From the NCBI GenBank assembly GCA_951804985.1, contig OX638131.1, forward strand, positions 102,444,464-102,508,463: a DNA stretch of 64,000 nucleotides, written 5' to 3'. The stretch's first letter is position 1. The number at the start of each line of letters is the position of its first letter. The translations under genes were made by a program, and so were the position numbers. The notes under the pieces are model-generated. The model saw only the letters and a program-made list of their open reading frames with translations. It had not been told where the DNA came from and did not search any database. Below are positions 1 to 11,051 of this stretch, piece by piece. The stretch comes from Dryomyza anilis. Lineage: Eukaryota > Arthropoda > Insecta > Diptera > Dryomyzidae.

Positions 1-1055
1 GTGGAATATGTTGGTTATGTAGAGTATGATGTGGACTGTATGATGAAAAGAAATTCTGATTTGACTTAAGCCTCGGATGCGGGTTTAAACAGATCAGACC
101 GAAAAATTGAGAGAATTGTGGATTTAGGAAAACTTGATTTAACTGTTGGATAAAGATTTATTTTTACCCATGGTGTATTGATGATGTGTTCGGTTTCGCT
201 GCTGGACAATAATAGGCCGAGCAAAACCGGATATTGTTTTCGTATTGATTAGTTTAAGGCAACTTTAAACAGAGTAAAGCGCCATCTGTGTGTCAATTTA
301 TAATGAATATAAAAAATAATTTAGCGAACATGCTCGCATCAACAATACTAATAAATAAATTTCGACAATATTATCAAAATATTTACATAAAATTTACGTA
401 TTTTTATTTTCACAAATGTATTTACAAATATCAAAATATTTATGAAACTATTATAAGAAAATGTTTTGAAGTAACTGTATTCCAATTATGTATATACAGG
501 TTTTCTATAATCCTGACAAAAACCCTACGTATTTTTATTTTCACACGTAGTTATTGGATGTCGGTTTATATTCTGAATTTCTTGAATAAATTGTTTTGAA
601 ACACATGTTCTTCCAAATACTTTTCAACGCATTTTGAGAGTACTTGCAATATATTCACTTAGTTCGTGTTTAATAAATATTTTTATAAATGTCGATTTCA
701 ATTTTGAATATTATTTTGAAATACACGTTCTTCCAAATAATTTTCAAATGGATTTTGTGTGTATTTGAAATATTGTGTGTATTTGAAATATATATATATC
801 TTTCCATCATAAAATGGCATACCTTACTGAAGAGAAATGTCAAAAGAGCGGTAAGGAATATGGCGTCGTTTGCTGTCCCTGTCGCTCTACTTTTGTAGCG
901 TCCCTGTTGAAAAACCCTTGAAAAAAACTTTTGTAGCACTCTTATTGAACTTGTGAAGCACCTATAACTTGAATATTGCTATATTTAAGACCCGTTTTTA
1001 ATGAAATATTTACTTGAGTAAGCTTACAATATGCGTATTTCCAAGCATAAATGTT
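1..1055. other. AT-rich segment without a recognisable gene; contains a ~62-bp direct repeat
   Basis: I see no gene here. A degenerate direct repeat of about 62 bp lies at 590-652 and 710-773; both copies carry ACA(T/C)GTTCTTCCAAATA and run into ATTTTGNGNGTA(C/T)TTG. A shorter repeat, ACTTTTGTAGC followed by TTGAA, occurs near 888 and 928. The short open frames are AT-biased and resemble no family I know. Confidence 0.6.
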
Positions 1056-1059
1056 TATT

Positions 1060-1515
1060 GGGTTATTATTAAAAACACAAAAGCAAAACACAAAAGCAGA
1101 AAAATTATAACAAAAACTAAGCAAAAATACTAAATCAAAAACACTTAACAAAATACAAATGCAAAAACAAACACAAAAATAAAATCAAAAACAAAAAGCA
1201 AATACAAAACCACACAAGAAAAATTAAAATCACAAAAAACAAGAACACAAACCAAAAACTCAATCAAAATGCAAAACCTCAAAACAAAATATACAAAAAT
1301 CAATGCAAAACCACAAAAGCAAAAAAAAAAACAATAACCACACAAGAACAATCAAAAGCAAAAACCAAAAACACAAAACCAAAAGTAAAAAATCAATCAA
1401 AATATAAATGCTAAAAACAAAACAAAATAAACAAAAACAAATGCAAAAACAAAAAAAAAAACAGAAAAAAACAACAAAAAAAAAACAAAAAAAATAGAAA
1501 AACACAAAAATAAAG
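1060..1515. repeat. A-rich low-complexity tract, degenerate CAAAAACACAAAAGC theme
   Basis: The segment is built almost entirely from CAAAAA, CACAAAA and CAAAAGC words without a strict period. The same theme reappears inside the Helitron at about 60855-60990, so this may be a relic of the same kind of minisatellite. No coding potential is apparent; frames that stay open do so only because the composition is skewed. Confidence 0.7.
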
Positions 1516-1691
1516 GTCTACATCAAATGTTAATTCACCAACGACATGTTAAAGTTGCCGGTTATTTATTATTAAAACATGTTAAAAAGAAACATATTAC
1601 AAAGAAACATAAATATAAACATATTTAATAGTAATATACTTAACATTTATATTTAATAGTAACATTTCAAATACAAACGTATTAAATCGAA

Positions 1692-1996
1692 TACGCGGTA
1701 GCTCAGTGGTTAGTGCGTTGGACTGCGAGCCGAAAGGTCCCCGGTTCAAGCCTGGACTGGAGCTAACAACATCTTTTCATAGAAACATTTTTATATACCG
1801 CGCTACCTCTCGTCAGTAAATGGCAAACCTACGAGAGTAAAACATTGCCTATGAAAAGCTCTCAGACGCCGTTCGGATTCAGCAATAAACTGTAGGTCTC
1901 ACCACATTGAGTATAAATATAACACGCACAGCTCAAAATGGTGAGAGAGCTCGGCCGAAGTTCTATACAGGACTGAAGCGCCAAACTATTATTATT
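1692..1996 (+). mobile_element. tRNA-derived SINE with 12-bp target-site duplication
   Basis: A tRNA-like head (about 1692-1766) carries both internal Pol III promoter boxes. It is followed by an unrelated body of about 220 bp and ends in a short (ATT)n tail near 1987-1996. The flanks share TATTAAATCGAA (1680-1691 and 1996-2007), a 12-bp direct repeat whose first base overlaps the tail, as expected of LINE-mediated retroposition. SINEs are non-coding and depend on a partner LINE, and none is seen in this window. The head matches a tRNA only partly and the anticodon stem is mismatched, so the source tRNA is not assigned. The near-perfect duplication suggests a fairly young insertion. A diverged fragment of the body occurs at 4515-4556. 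I do not know the family name. Confidence 0.88.
1699..1753 (+). promoter_or_regulatory. Internal Pol III promoter (A and B boxes) of the SINE
   Basis: TAGCTCAGTGG at 1699-1709 fits the A box and GGTTCAAGCCT at 1743-1753 fits the B box. Both are close to tRNA consensus, and the 33-bp gap between them is in the usual range. These boxes recruit TFIIIC and drive transcription of tRNA-derived SINEs. They are the main reason for calling the element tRNA-derived. Confidence 0.8.
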
Positions 1997-2044
1997 ATTA
2001 AATCGAAAAGTATTAAATAGTAAATATTAACATATTAAATAATA

Positions 2045-3091
2045 AGGACTGCGTCGAATAAAATTGTCCGCTACAAAATTGAAATCTAGTAATCGAATTT
2101 TTATAGAATAAAATATTTTATTTTGCAAATTATTTTTGGATATAAAAAAAATATATAAAAAAACAGAAATTAATATTTTTTAATAAAAATTTTTAATTTT
2201 TCCGGAACCCCTTCCATTAATGTTGTAATGGTAGTGTCCGACACCCTCACAGCTGCTGAAGACCACTTTCTTTTAAAGTCTTGAAAGTCTTTCGCCACTT
2301 TTTTTGTTGTCTTCATCTCCCTATTTACTAAAGCCCAGTATCTCTCAATCGGCCTGAGTTCTGGACAGTTTGGTGGATTGGTTTCTCTGGGCACCAAAAA
2401 TCACTGCATTTTGTTGGATCCACTCTAAGGCCGTTTGCTGTAGTGACATGAAGCGAGGTCAGGCCAAAAAAATGTGGACACTTCATGTTGGCGTAAAAAT
2501 GGAAGCAATCTCTTTTGCAAGCATTCCTTCACATATATTTCGCTATTAATTGTACCCGATGTCACGAATGAGCTGCTCGTTGTTTTGCGGTTTCATCGGC
2601 ATTTCTATCCGGAACTTTTTGGACCTTCAGCCCAGCTTCTTTCTTAGTCCTGCGCACGAAAGATTCTGAGCAATCCGCATTTCTCTTCCGGATATGCTTG
2701 GATCTTTCTTTAAAATATTCACAACCTTCTTCGACTTTTCACGATCATGTGGGCCTATTTTTTTACCAGAACCTTTCTTCCGATCAATACTCAGGTCTTC
2801 CTTAAAGCGGTTGATAATGCGAGAAAAGGTCTTAGGGTTAGCCCCTACCTCCTTGACAATTTTTTTAAAAGACCAACTAGGTTGTTTTTGAAAAATTTTA
2901 ATTATATTTTATCGCACTTCCACTTCGTTTGCCATTTTCGCGTTAAATAAATTTTGTATTGACTATAACTGACACAAATTATTTTCTGTCATTTTATTCA
3001 GAGCTACTATGATCAAATTTTTTTAATTTGAATCTTGCAATAGCACATTATGGGAAGATATGTAACGGACAATTTTATTCGACGCAGTCCT
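2045..3091 (-). mobile_element. Internally deleted Tc1/mariner element of DD37E type, 26-bp perfect ITRs
   Basis: The left end begins AGGACTGCGTCGAATAAAAT (2045 on) and the right end is its exact reverse complement, giving perfect 26-bp inverted repeats at 2045-2070 and 3066-3091. TA dinucleotides flank both sides (2043-2044 and 3092-3093), the target duplication of this superfamily. The interior encodes, on the minus strand, a broken transposase. At 1047 bp the copy is shorter than the roughly 1.3 kb typical of full elements. It could still be moved by a transposase supplied in trans because both ends are intact. It sits in the 15-bp array. The family assignment comes from the transposase C-terminus and is from memory. 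Confidence 0.9.
2170..2935 (-). pseudogene. Broken DD37E-type transposase
   Basis: Read from an ATG at 2935 leftwards, the frame starts MANEVEVR and meets a stop after 8 codons. Downstream, a helix-turn-helix-like region (about 2905-2690) contains SWSFKKIVKEVGAN and KTFSRIINRFKED, as in paired-like transposase N-termini. The second catalytic Asp lies in WPDLASCHY (Asp codon 2458-2460) and the catalytic Glu in PPNCPELRPIERYWA (codon 2344-2346). About 37 residues separate them once two single-base frame breaks are allowed for, hence DD37E. The stretch that should hold the first Asp is missing: the frame passes from a PDRNADETAKQRAAH region almost directly to TSGTINSEIYVKE near 2565, so an internal deletion is likely. 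The last 75 codons (2397-2170) are open. The protein cannot be functional. Confidence 0.85.
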
Positions 3092-3360
3092 TAATATATT
3101 AAAAAGAAACATATTAAATTGAAATATTCTAAATAGTAACGTATTCAATAGTAATATTCGATGTAGTAACATATATAATAAAAACATATTAAATAGTAAC
3201 GTATTAACTGAAAACATTTTAAATAGAAACGTATTTAATATAACCACATCTACTGTAAACATACTAAAAAAAAAAACAACATAAAAATAAATTGAAATAT
3301 ATAGTAACATATTTAATAAGTAGAATACATTTTAAATCGAATAATATTAAATGCAAACAT

Positions 3361-4065
3361 TTTAAGTTTATTTTAACTATTCTATTTTTTAAATTATAAA
3401 AAAAATACTAGCAAATAAATTGATACGTCCATTTTCAAATATATTTTAATAAAGATAGCGCTATAAATGTTTTTTTAAATATTACAAAAATGTCTCTAAA
3501 ATTTATTTTCAGTGTTTATACACGCGATATTATACAATATTAAACAAAAAAAAAACATTAATGCATTTTTAATTTTATTTTTTTTTGGGGTAGCGGTAAA
3601 AGGAAAAGTGGTCACATTCATCAGTGGCGGTCGGTAGTAGCAACTCATTAATTAATGAAAAAATAATATGCACTGAAATCATCACCATCAACATTACCAC
3701 CAGCAGAACACAACAGAAGCGCGCGATGGCTACACAAAGAAAAACTACTGTGTGTGATGAATGTGTGTGTTTAAGTCACACACATAATATACGTTTTTAT
3801 TTTTACTTTTTTTTTGATTATAATTATGTTTATAATCATAGTAGTTATAGGTGCTACAGCATTGTTGCATGTTATATAACTCTAATAAAATATGTATTTA
3901 ATTCGTTAAAATTGTGTTTCAATTTTATTTTTTAGAATTATTCCAACTAGTTTCGTGCACAACTTCGTAGGCGTGGCACCCCCCCCATAGAAGGTGACAT
4001 TTCAAGATGATTTATGTCGACAGTTATTACAGTGATATCCAGATATTTCACACCAATCACCTCAA
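3361..4065. other. AT-rich unique segment, no gene seen
   Basis: The segment has long A and T runs and a C run at about 3979-3986. A 103-codon open frame at 3624-3935 has no recognisable motif and an unbalanced composition rich in Thr, Tyr and Phe. I do not call it a gene. Confidence 0.5.
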
Positions 4066-4069
4066 ATAC

Positions 4070-4262
4070 TTTAAATTTACCACACCAAAATGAACAATAC
4101 CGAAAATCACCACACGGAAACTTACCACACGGAAACTCAACACACCGATACTCATCACACCGAAACTCACCACACTAAAACTCACCACACTAAAACTCAC
4201 CACACTAAAACTCACCACACTAAAACTCATCACAATAAAACTCACCACACAAAAACTTAAAA
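4070..4262. repeat. 15-bp minisatellite CACACTAAAACTCAC (about 13 copies)
   Basis: Units such as CACACTAAAACTCAC repeat every 15 bp, cleanest at 4165-4250. Because 15 is a multiple of 3, the minus strand stays open and reads as a repeated SVVSF, which is an artefact of the period. The same unit forms a longer array inside the Helitron at 61018-61486. I see no clear Helitron ends around this copy. Confidence 0.85.
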
Positions 4263-4514
4263 CAATTTTACATTGTTTTAATAAATTAATTCGCCACATT
4301 ATCCAATTCTTGCACTTCAAAAACGATCCAACAATTTTAATTAAAAAAAAAACCAATTAATCTTTTTAAAAAAAAAAATTAAAAAAAAAATTAATGAACA
4401 TTTTATACAAAATTTTGTAAGAACTTAACTTCAACAAAACTGCATTAAAAATTATTAAAAATAATGTAAATTAAATTAATACGACACAACACCAATAAGG
4501 AACGTCCACAGAAC

Positions 4515-4556
4515 ATTTTACGAGAGTAAGACATGGCCTATGGAAAGTTGTCACAA
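4515..4556 (+). mobile_element. Diverged fragment of the SINE body
   Basis: The stretch around 4519-4553 matches the SINE body at about 1831-1865, including ACGAGAGTAA, CATGGCCTATGGAAAG against CATTGCCTATGAAAAG, and TCA, with only a few substitutions over ~37 bp. The tRNA-like head and tail are not present. It is probably an old truncated copy. Confidence 0.55.
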
Positions 4557-4626
4557 TATTCCCCAAATGTTTCCGATAATGTATACAATAACATTATCTT
4601 TGATTAATTTGAAACGAAAAGTATAG

Positions 4627-5190
4627 GGGCCATTCCACACCAAATCGACCAAAAAAAGTCAAATTTGAGATTTTACCTTTTCGATCTTAATTAACTTTTG
4701 GCAACTGATAAAGGGTATCGAGACATGCACTAAACAATTTTTTTTATTTTTTCCGACCACTACTTCCAGAGATACAGTGGCTCAAAGTTGGAAAAAAAGT
4801 GCCAAAAATCACTTTTGTACTGTTGTTCATATTTAAATATCTCTTGAACTAGAAATGCTAGAAACTCCGTTAATGGCTCTTTTTAAATCTAATAGAACAA
4901 GCTTTTAGAAAAATTAAGTTGTAATTTCCAAACGGTAACATGTGACCCGTGTTCATTATCCTTGCACTTCAAAATTGTGGTCCTTAAAAAGGACATTTTT
5001 TAAAATTCTGAAAAAAATCCTAAATTTTCATCAATTTATTGTTAATGTTCATGCAAAATTTCAAGATGGTATTTTGATTGCATCATATTTTAAAAAATAA
5101 TTTTCTAAAAATAATTTTTTATTGCCAAAATTTCATTGAAATCGAAGAAGGTGAGTTCCAACCGCTGGTCGATTTGGTGTGGAATGGCCC
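4627..5190. mobile_element. Non-autonomous DNA transposon (MITE-like), 25-bp perfect TIRs, ATAG target duplication
   Basis: GGGCCATTCCACACCAAATC begins the left end (4627-4651), and the right end (5166-5190) is the exact reverse complement over 25 bp. ATAG flanks both ends (4623-4626 and 5191-5194), a 4-bp target duplication. The 564-bp interior is AT-rich with no useful open frame, so it needs a transposase from elsewhere. A 4-bp duplication argues against piggyBac (TTAA) and classical hAT (8 bp). A Sola-like origin is possible, but I cannot assign the superfamily. A TA-duplication reading is possible if the first base of the inverted repeat is mismatched. Confidence 0.85.
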
Positions 5191-5194
5191 ATAG

Positions 5195-6235
5195 ACAACT
5201 TCTTTTTCATCGAAAAATATCAAATGTTAGAGTAAGAAAATTTAAATCGGTGTCTACAATATGTTAACATAGAAATTTTCAATATATAAAGATACAACTT
5301 TTCAGATATTTAGAAAGTTAAGGTACATAATTTATTAAATAAAAAAAACATATTATTCCTGAAGAACTTAGGCCTTAAAATTTATTCCACATAAAAAACT
5401 TAATCAAATGTTTAAGAAAATTATAATGTTCTAAAGAAGAGAATACTTCTTCTAATGATGCAATACTAAGACGATTTTTTCTTGGCATTCCAGGTTTATG
5501 TGTCACTAGTTATCTTGGTTCACATTACTTTTCACAGAAGCTATTCAATTATTTATATTAAAGTGAAACCTTCTTAAATTTATTTTTTAGTTTTATTTTA
5601 ACACAAAAATACAAAATTACTAAAAAATTTGTTTCTTAACGGTTCAGGTTAATTACTCATTATTTAATTTGAAGCAAATTTGATTCCGCATATTCAATGA
5701 TTGACATATAACGAGTATCTTGTTTAAATTTAAAATTTATTTTCTTTTTAATACAAAAAAATTCAGCAATTGTTTTTTAGGTTTCCAGGTTTATTTTTCA
5801 CTAGTTATCTTGGCACACATTTCAATCATTTATATAAAAGAAGTACGTTTTAGAGTAAATTTTTAGTTTTTTAACGCAAAAAATCAACAATATTAGGAAG
5901 TTTGTTTCCTAATGCCTTCGCTTAAATTTTTATATGGACCTTATTTAATTCCGCACCAGTTATTCAAAGATTTATAAAGAAACGAACTTGTTTAAATTTC
6001 AATATAAAAAATTCTGCAATACTAAGAAGTTTGTTTCTTAATACAACAGCTTTATTTTTTAATGTTTAACTCAGTTTATGCTTCATATATTGATAATAAT
6101 TTGGTTTGTTTAACGGTTTCCTTGTCATGTTGTCAAAGAAACTTTTGACCATGTTGCTGTTGCTGACATGTTGTCGGTTGCGCATTGCTGCTGTATAAAG
6201 CAATCATTCGCCAGAGATCGCTTCGTTAATTAAAT
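5195..6235. repeat. Degenerate tandem repeat of about 145 bp, roughly four copies (5460-6045)
   Basis: Two well-matched landmarks are TTCCAGGTTTATNTNTCACTAGTTATCTTGG at about 5489 and 5782. Between and after them, the word series CAATACTAAGAAG, GTTTGTTTCTTAA, TTATTTAATT, TTCCGCA, CTTGTTTAAATTT recurs in the same order near 5465, 5620, 5895 and 6025. This suggests about four diverged copies of a ~145-bp unit. The rest of the segment is unique AT-rich DNA without a gene. Confidence 0.55.
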
Positions 6236-6312
6236 GGAAATATTACTATTTTTATTATTATTATTATTACTGCTATTATTATAACTACTATTATTATCAC
6301 TACTATTATAAA
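6236..6312. repeat. Imperfect (ATT)n trinucleotide microsatellite
   Basis: Runs of ATT are interrupted by ACT and ATA. It is a short simple repeat with no coding role. Confidence 0.85.
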
Positions 6313-6689
6313 ATTTTTTATATTAAGGTTGTAATGCGCTGTTGTTACTGTAGCTGTGTGGCCCTATTTTGCAATACATGGCATTTAATATGTAAATTTT
6401 AATTAAATTTTGCGCCACGACAAACGGAAGTGGATGTGGACGGAAAACAATTTTGTTAATGACATGTGAAAACCTCATCGATGGTGTGGAAAGTATTGAC
6501 TATATTTTACATGCATTTAATGAAGCTATAAATATGCTTTAAGTTGCATAATTATTTGATATGCTGAAATAAAACGTTCAAGCAATTTCCAAAGAGGCTG
6601 AAACTACGTGAATTTGTTTTTAATTTAATATTTAAAAAAAGTCTGATATTACGTGAACTATTTTATTTAATATCGTAAAAAAAATTCCT
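6313..6689. other. Unique AT-rich segment, no gene seen
   Basis: I see no open frame of note, no repeat period and no RNA motif before the 19-bp array begins. Confidence 0.45.
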
Positions 6690-9195
6690 GCCTAATATTT
6701 TTTTTTTCATATACAAGAATTGAAATTTTTACAAAAAATTCAAATTTTCACTAAAAATTATTTTTTTTTACTAAATGTTCTATTTTTTTTACTAAAATTA
6801 TATGCTTCACTACAAATTAAAATTTACACTAAAAATTCAGATTCTTACACAAAATCAATTTTTTACTAAAAATTCTATTTTTTCACTTAAAATTCAAATT
6901 TACTTTAAAATTCATTTTTTTACTCAAAATTAAATTTTTCACTTAATATTCAAATTTTCACTTAAATTCAAATTTTTACTCAATATTCAAATTTTTATTC
7001 AAATTCAATTTTTCACTCAAAATTAAGTTCATCATTAAAATTTAATTTTTCATTCAAATTTTCACTCTAAATTTGATTTTATTACTTAACACTAAATTTT
7101 TAACTCAAAATTCAATTTTCACTATAAATTTAATTTATCACTTAAATTCAATTTATCACTAAATATACATTTTTTTATTAAAATTTAAATGTTCACTAAA
7201 ATTCAATTGTTCACTAAAAATTCAATTTTTCACTAAAAATTTAATTTTTCACTAAAAATTCAATTTTTCACTAAAAATTAAAATTTTCACTAAAAATTAA
7301 ATTTTTCACTAAAAATTAAATTTTTCACTAAAAATTAAATTTTTCACTAAAAATTCAATTTTTCACTAAAAATTAAATTTTTCACTAAAAATTCAATTTT
7401 TCACTAAATATTCAATTTTTTACTAAAAAATTTAATTATTCACTAAAAATTCAATTTTTCACTAAAAATTCAATTTTTCAATGAAAATTCAATTTTTCAC
7501 TAAAAATTCAATTTTTCACTAAAAATTCAATTTTTCAATAAAAATTTAATTTTTCACTAAAAAATCCATTTTTCACTAAAAATTGAATTTTTAACTAAAA
7601 ATTCAAATTTTCAATAAAAAATTAAATTTTTCACTAAAAAATCAATTTTTCACTAAAAATTTTCACTAAAAAATTCAATTTTACACTAAAAACTCAATTT
7701 TTCAATAAAAATTCAATTTTTCACTAAAAATTCAATTTTTCACAGAAAATTCAATTTTTCACTAAAAATTCAATTTACACTAAAAATTCAATTTTTCACT
7801 AAAAACTCAATTTACACTAAAATTTCAATTTTTCACTAAAAAATCCAATTTTTCACTAAAAATTCAACTTTTCATTAAAAATTCAATTTTTCATTAAAAA
7901 TTCAATTTTTTACTAAAAATTCAACTTTTCATTAAAAATTCAATTTTTCATTAAAAATTCAATTTCATTAAAAATTCAATTTGTCACTAAAAGTTCAATT
8001 TTTCACTAAAAATTCAATTTTTCACTAAAAATTCAATTTTTCACTAAAAAATTCAATTTTTCACTAAAAATTCAATTTTTCACTAAAAATTCAATTTTTC
8101 ACTAAAAATTCAATTTTTCACTAAAAATTCAATTTACACTAAAATTTCAATTTTTCACTAAAAAATCCAATTTTTCACTAAAAATTCAACTTTTCATTAA
8201 AAATTCAATTTTTCATTAAAAATTCAATTTTTTACTAAAAATTCAATTTTTCACTAAAAATTAAATTTTTCATTAAAAAAATTCAATTATTCACTAAAAA
8301 AAATCAATTTTCCACTAAAAAAATTCAACTTTTCACTAAAAAAAAATTCAATTTTTCACTAAAAAAAAATTCACTTTTTCACTAAAAAATTCAATTTTTC
8401 ACTGAAAATTCAATTTTACACTAAAAATTCCAATTTAACTATAAATTTAATTAATCACTTAAATTCAATTTATCACTAAAAATACATTTTTTTTATTAAA
8501 ATTCAATTGGTCACTTAAAATTTAATTGTTCACTAAAAATTCAATTTTTCTCTAAAAATTCAATTTTTCTCTAAAAATTCTATTTTTCACTAAATATTAA
8601 ATTTTTCACTTTAAATTCAATTTTTCACTAAAAATTAAATTCATCATTAAAATTTAAATTTTCATTTAAATTCAAATTTTCACTCAAAATTTGATTTTAT
8701 TACTAAACACTAAATTTTTAACTCAAAATTCAATTTCACCATAAATTTAATTTATCACTTAAATTTAATTTATCACTAAAAATACATTTTTTTTGTTAAC
8801 TACAAATTCAATTTTTCACTAAAATTAAATTTATCACTAAAAGTACATTTTTTTTTATTAAAATTGAATTGGTCACTAAAAATTTAATTGTTCACTAATA
8901 TTTAATTTTTCACTAAAATTAAATTTTTCACTAAAAAATTCAATTTTTCACTAAAAATTCAATTTTTCACTAAAAATTCCATTTTTCACTATAAATTCCA
9001 TTTTCACTAAAAATTCAATTTTTCACTAAAAATTAAATTTTTCACTAAAAAATTAAATTTTTCACTAAAAGTTCAATTTTCACTAAAAATTCAATTTTTC
9101 ACTAAAAATTCAATTTTTCACTAAAAATTCAATTTTTCACTAAAAATTCAATTTTTCACTCAAAATTGAATTCTTCACTAAAACAATTTTTTACT
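6690..9195 (+). repeat. 19-bp satellite-like array A (TTTTTCACTAAAAATTCAA), forward
   Basis: About 2.5 kb of near-tandem 19-bp units with many point changes and small indels. The purest stretch is 7190-8420. Each unit carries the near-palindrome AAAAATTCAATTTTT. Higher-order structure is visible: a block starting CAATTTACACTAAAATTTC at 7808 is repeated at 8130, about 17 units away, and a distinctive run (TTCATCATTAAAATTT followed by TTGATTTTATTACT) near 7028-7090 recurs near 8640-8705, about 1.6 kb away. The array therefore grew both by unit slippage and by larger tandem duplications. There is no coding potential. Confidence 0.92.
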
Positions 9196-10294
9196 TTTAT
9201 TTGGGCTAAGCATTAAATTGTTTTAAACACTTGCGGCATAAACATAGTCCTTGTTTCTAATTTGTGGTAGATTCACTGCTTATAAATGTGTATATTTAGA
9301 AAATATTTATTTTTGTAATTTTTCTAAATTAAAAATATTATTTAAATTTATTTTAAGATCATATATACAGAAATATATATTTTTTTAATATTAAATAACA
9401 TATTGCACATTAAGCTGAAAATCCTGCTCAGCAAGTAATATTTAAACAAATTAAAATTTTATTTTCTGAAGTGCATTAAATTTTTAATGCTGCTTTTGTG
9501 TTTTCAATAACAATAAAAAAAAAACAAAATATATATGTTTCAAGAAATCTTATTTAAATAATTTTCGTACAACCTGTGTTAAGTAGCGCGCAACTTAATT
9601 ATGCATATTTTCATTAAAGTACTGGAAAAGTGCGAAATGTAAGTTGAATTGTATGAAGGTAGCAAGAAACATATTCACTTTATGCTGAACAATATGAAAA
9701 AGAAGTAGAAGAACAGCAACTGCTGCTTCGTTTTGTACGTTTCGTGTGCTACTCATGAAAAGCACATAAAATTCTCAATTTCCCCAAGTGATATGAATAA
9801 AATATTACAAGCACTTCAAACAAATGTTGAATCCACTTCAACGCGAATGGCTAGCGAACGAACGAAAGCAAGAAGATCCAACCACCCCGGATACGGAAGC
9901 GGAACCAAACCTGCGGCCTCATGCCGTTGCCATTTATGCCATTTTTCTGTTGTACCGTGGTTGGTTGGACGGTTGGTCGGTCGGTTGGTTAGTTCGTTGG
10001 CGCCTCAAGTATCGGCCTCTTTAAGTGAAGTTTTTACTTAACATTTATTTACCACGCATAGTGTAGGGTGTTGTACGGTGTAGACAACCAACAATTGCAT
10101 ATGAAATGAAGAAAATTATAACGATTTCATGAAAGAGCAGCTAATTTAATGCTGCATTAAAAATGAACGTAGAATTTGGAGCACAAAAAAAATGGTATTA
10201 AAAAATATTTTTTTCCCGATTTCTTACCACTCGTTGCTAGGGTAATTTAATGAAATTAAATATCATAAAATATCATAAAATATATATATATATA
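9196..10294. other. Unique segment with a GGTT/GGTC microsatellite (9957-9996)
   Basis: It is somewhat less AT-rich at 9830-10020. An imperfect tetranucleotide run of TTGG and TCGG lies at about 9957-9996. An open frame over 9733-10041 has no family motif and ends in the translation of the microsatellite, so I treat it as chance. A (TA)n run ends at 10296. Confidence 0.5.
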
Positions 10295-10296
10295 TA

Positions 10297-11049
10297 CACC
10301 CTGAAAAAAACTGGTAAAATTAATATTTTATTAGTAAAACAATTAGTTTTGCATTTCAATAAGATGCATACCATTAGGTCAATAATATTCAAACAATTAA
10401 TAAAAATAATTTTTACCATTAATTTTATAATGATCTCTGTTAAATATAATAGTAAGGCCCATAAGGATTATTTCTATTTTATTTTATTCATATTGAGACG
10501 ATTATTATGGAATAAAAAAATTAAAACAGTAGTATTTATACTTTTATATTCATTTATCTTTTATATTATTAAATTTGTAGTACTGAAGCAATTATTTTTG
10601 CTATTAAAATTGTTCAATAAGATACACATACCATTAGTTCAATAATATTCAAACAATTAATAAAATAGTTCACCTATACCATTAATTTTGTAATGCGCTC
10701 TGTTAAATATAATAGTAAGATCCATAGGTATTATTTGATGGACATATTCTATTTTGTTCTACTCATTGTAAGACGAAATTATAGGATAAAAAATATTAAA
10801 ACAATGGTATTTATACCTTAAGACCTATAAGTATTATTTGATGATCATATTCTATTTTATTCTAACCATAGTGAGACGATTCTTATTATAGGATAAATAA
10901 CATTAAAACAGTAGTATTCAATAGTATTGAAATTATTAAATTTATTGTACTTAATTTTTTAAATGCTATTAAATTCATAAGAAAACTTTTGAATCAATAT
11001 AAAAAAAAAACGATTTATACATAAAGCATTGGATATTTTCTTCTCAGTG
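10297..11049. mobile_element. Probable TA-flanked MITE with internal tandem duplication
   Basis: The left end CACCCTGAAAAAAAC follows TA (10295-10296). The right end CTTCTCAGTG is followed by TA (11050-11051), so its reverse complement begins CACTGAGAAG. The inverted repeat is short and imperfect. Inside, a block starting CAATAAGATGCATACCATTA at 10357 is repeated at 10615, and a partial third copy starts near 10826. These share GTTAAATATAATAGTAAG and AAAACA(A/G)T(A/G)GTATTTATAC. There is no transposase. The ends resemble the better-supported MITE at 53603-53800, which raises my confidence somewhat. Confidence 0.5.
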
Positions 11050-11051
11050 TA

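Larger units (their letters stand above)
1557..3360. repeat. Degenerate 15-bp array (AACATATTAAATAGT), interrupted by two transposons
   Basis: Words such as AACATATTAAATAGT and AACGTATTAAATAGA recur with roughly 15-bp spacing at 1557-1691, 2008-2042 and 3094-3360. The two gaps are exactly a SINE and a Tc1/mariner-type element, each bounded by its own target duplication. The array was therefore continuous before both insertions. Copies differ at many positions, which suggests an old array. Confidence 0.75.

Noticed and set aside
6690..9195. CRISPR-like regular repetition
   Set aside because: The repeats are directly adjacent 19-mers without unique spacers, the context is eukaryotic, and no cas gene is present.
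9733..10041. 102-codon open frame before the 10.3-kb element
   Set aside because: The end of the frame is a translated GGTT/GGTC microsatellite, and the rest matches nothing I know.
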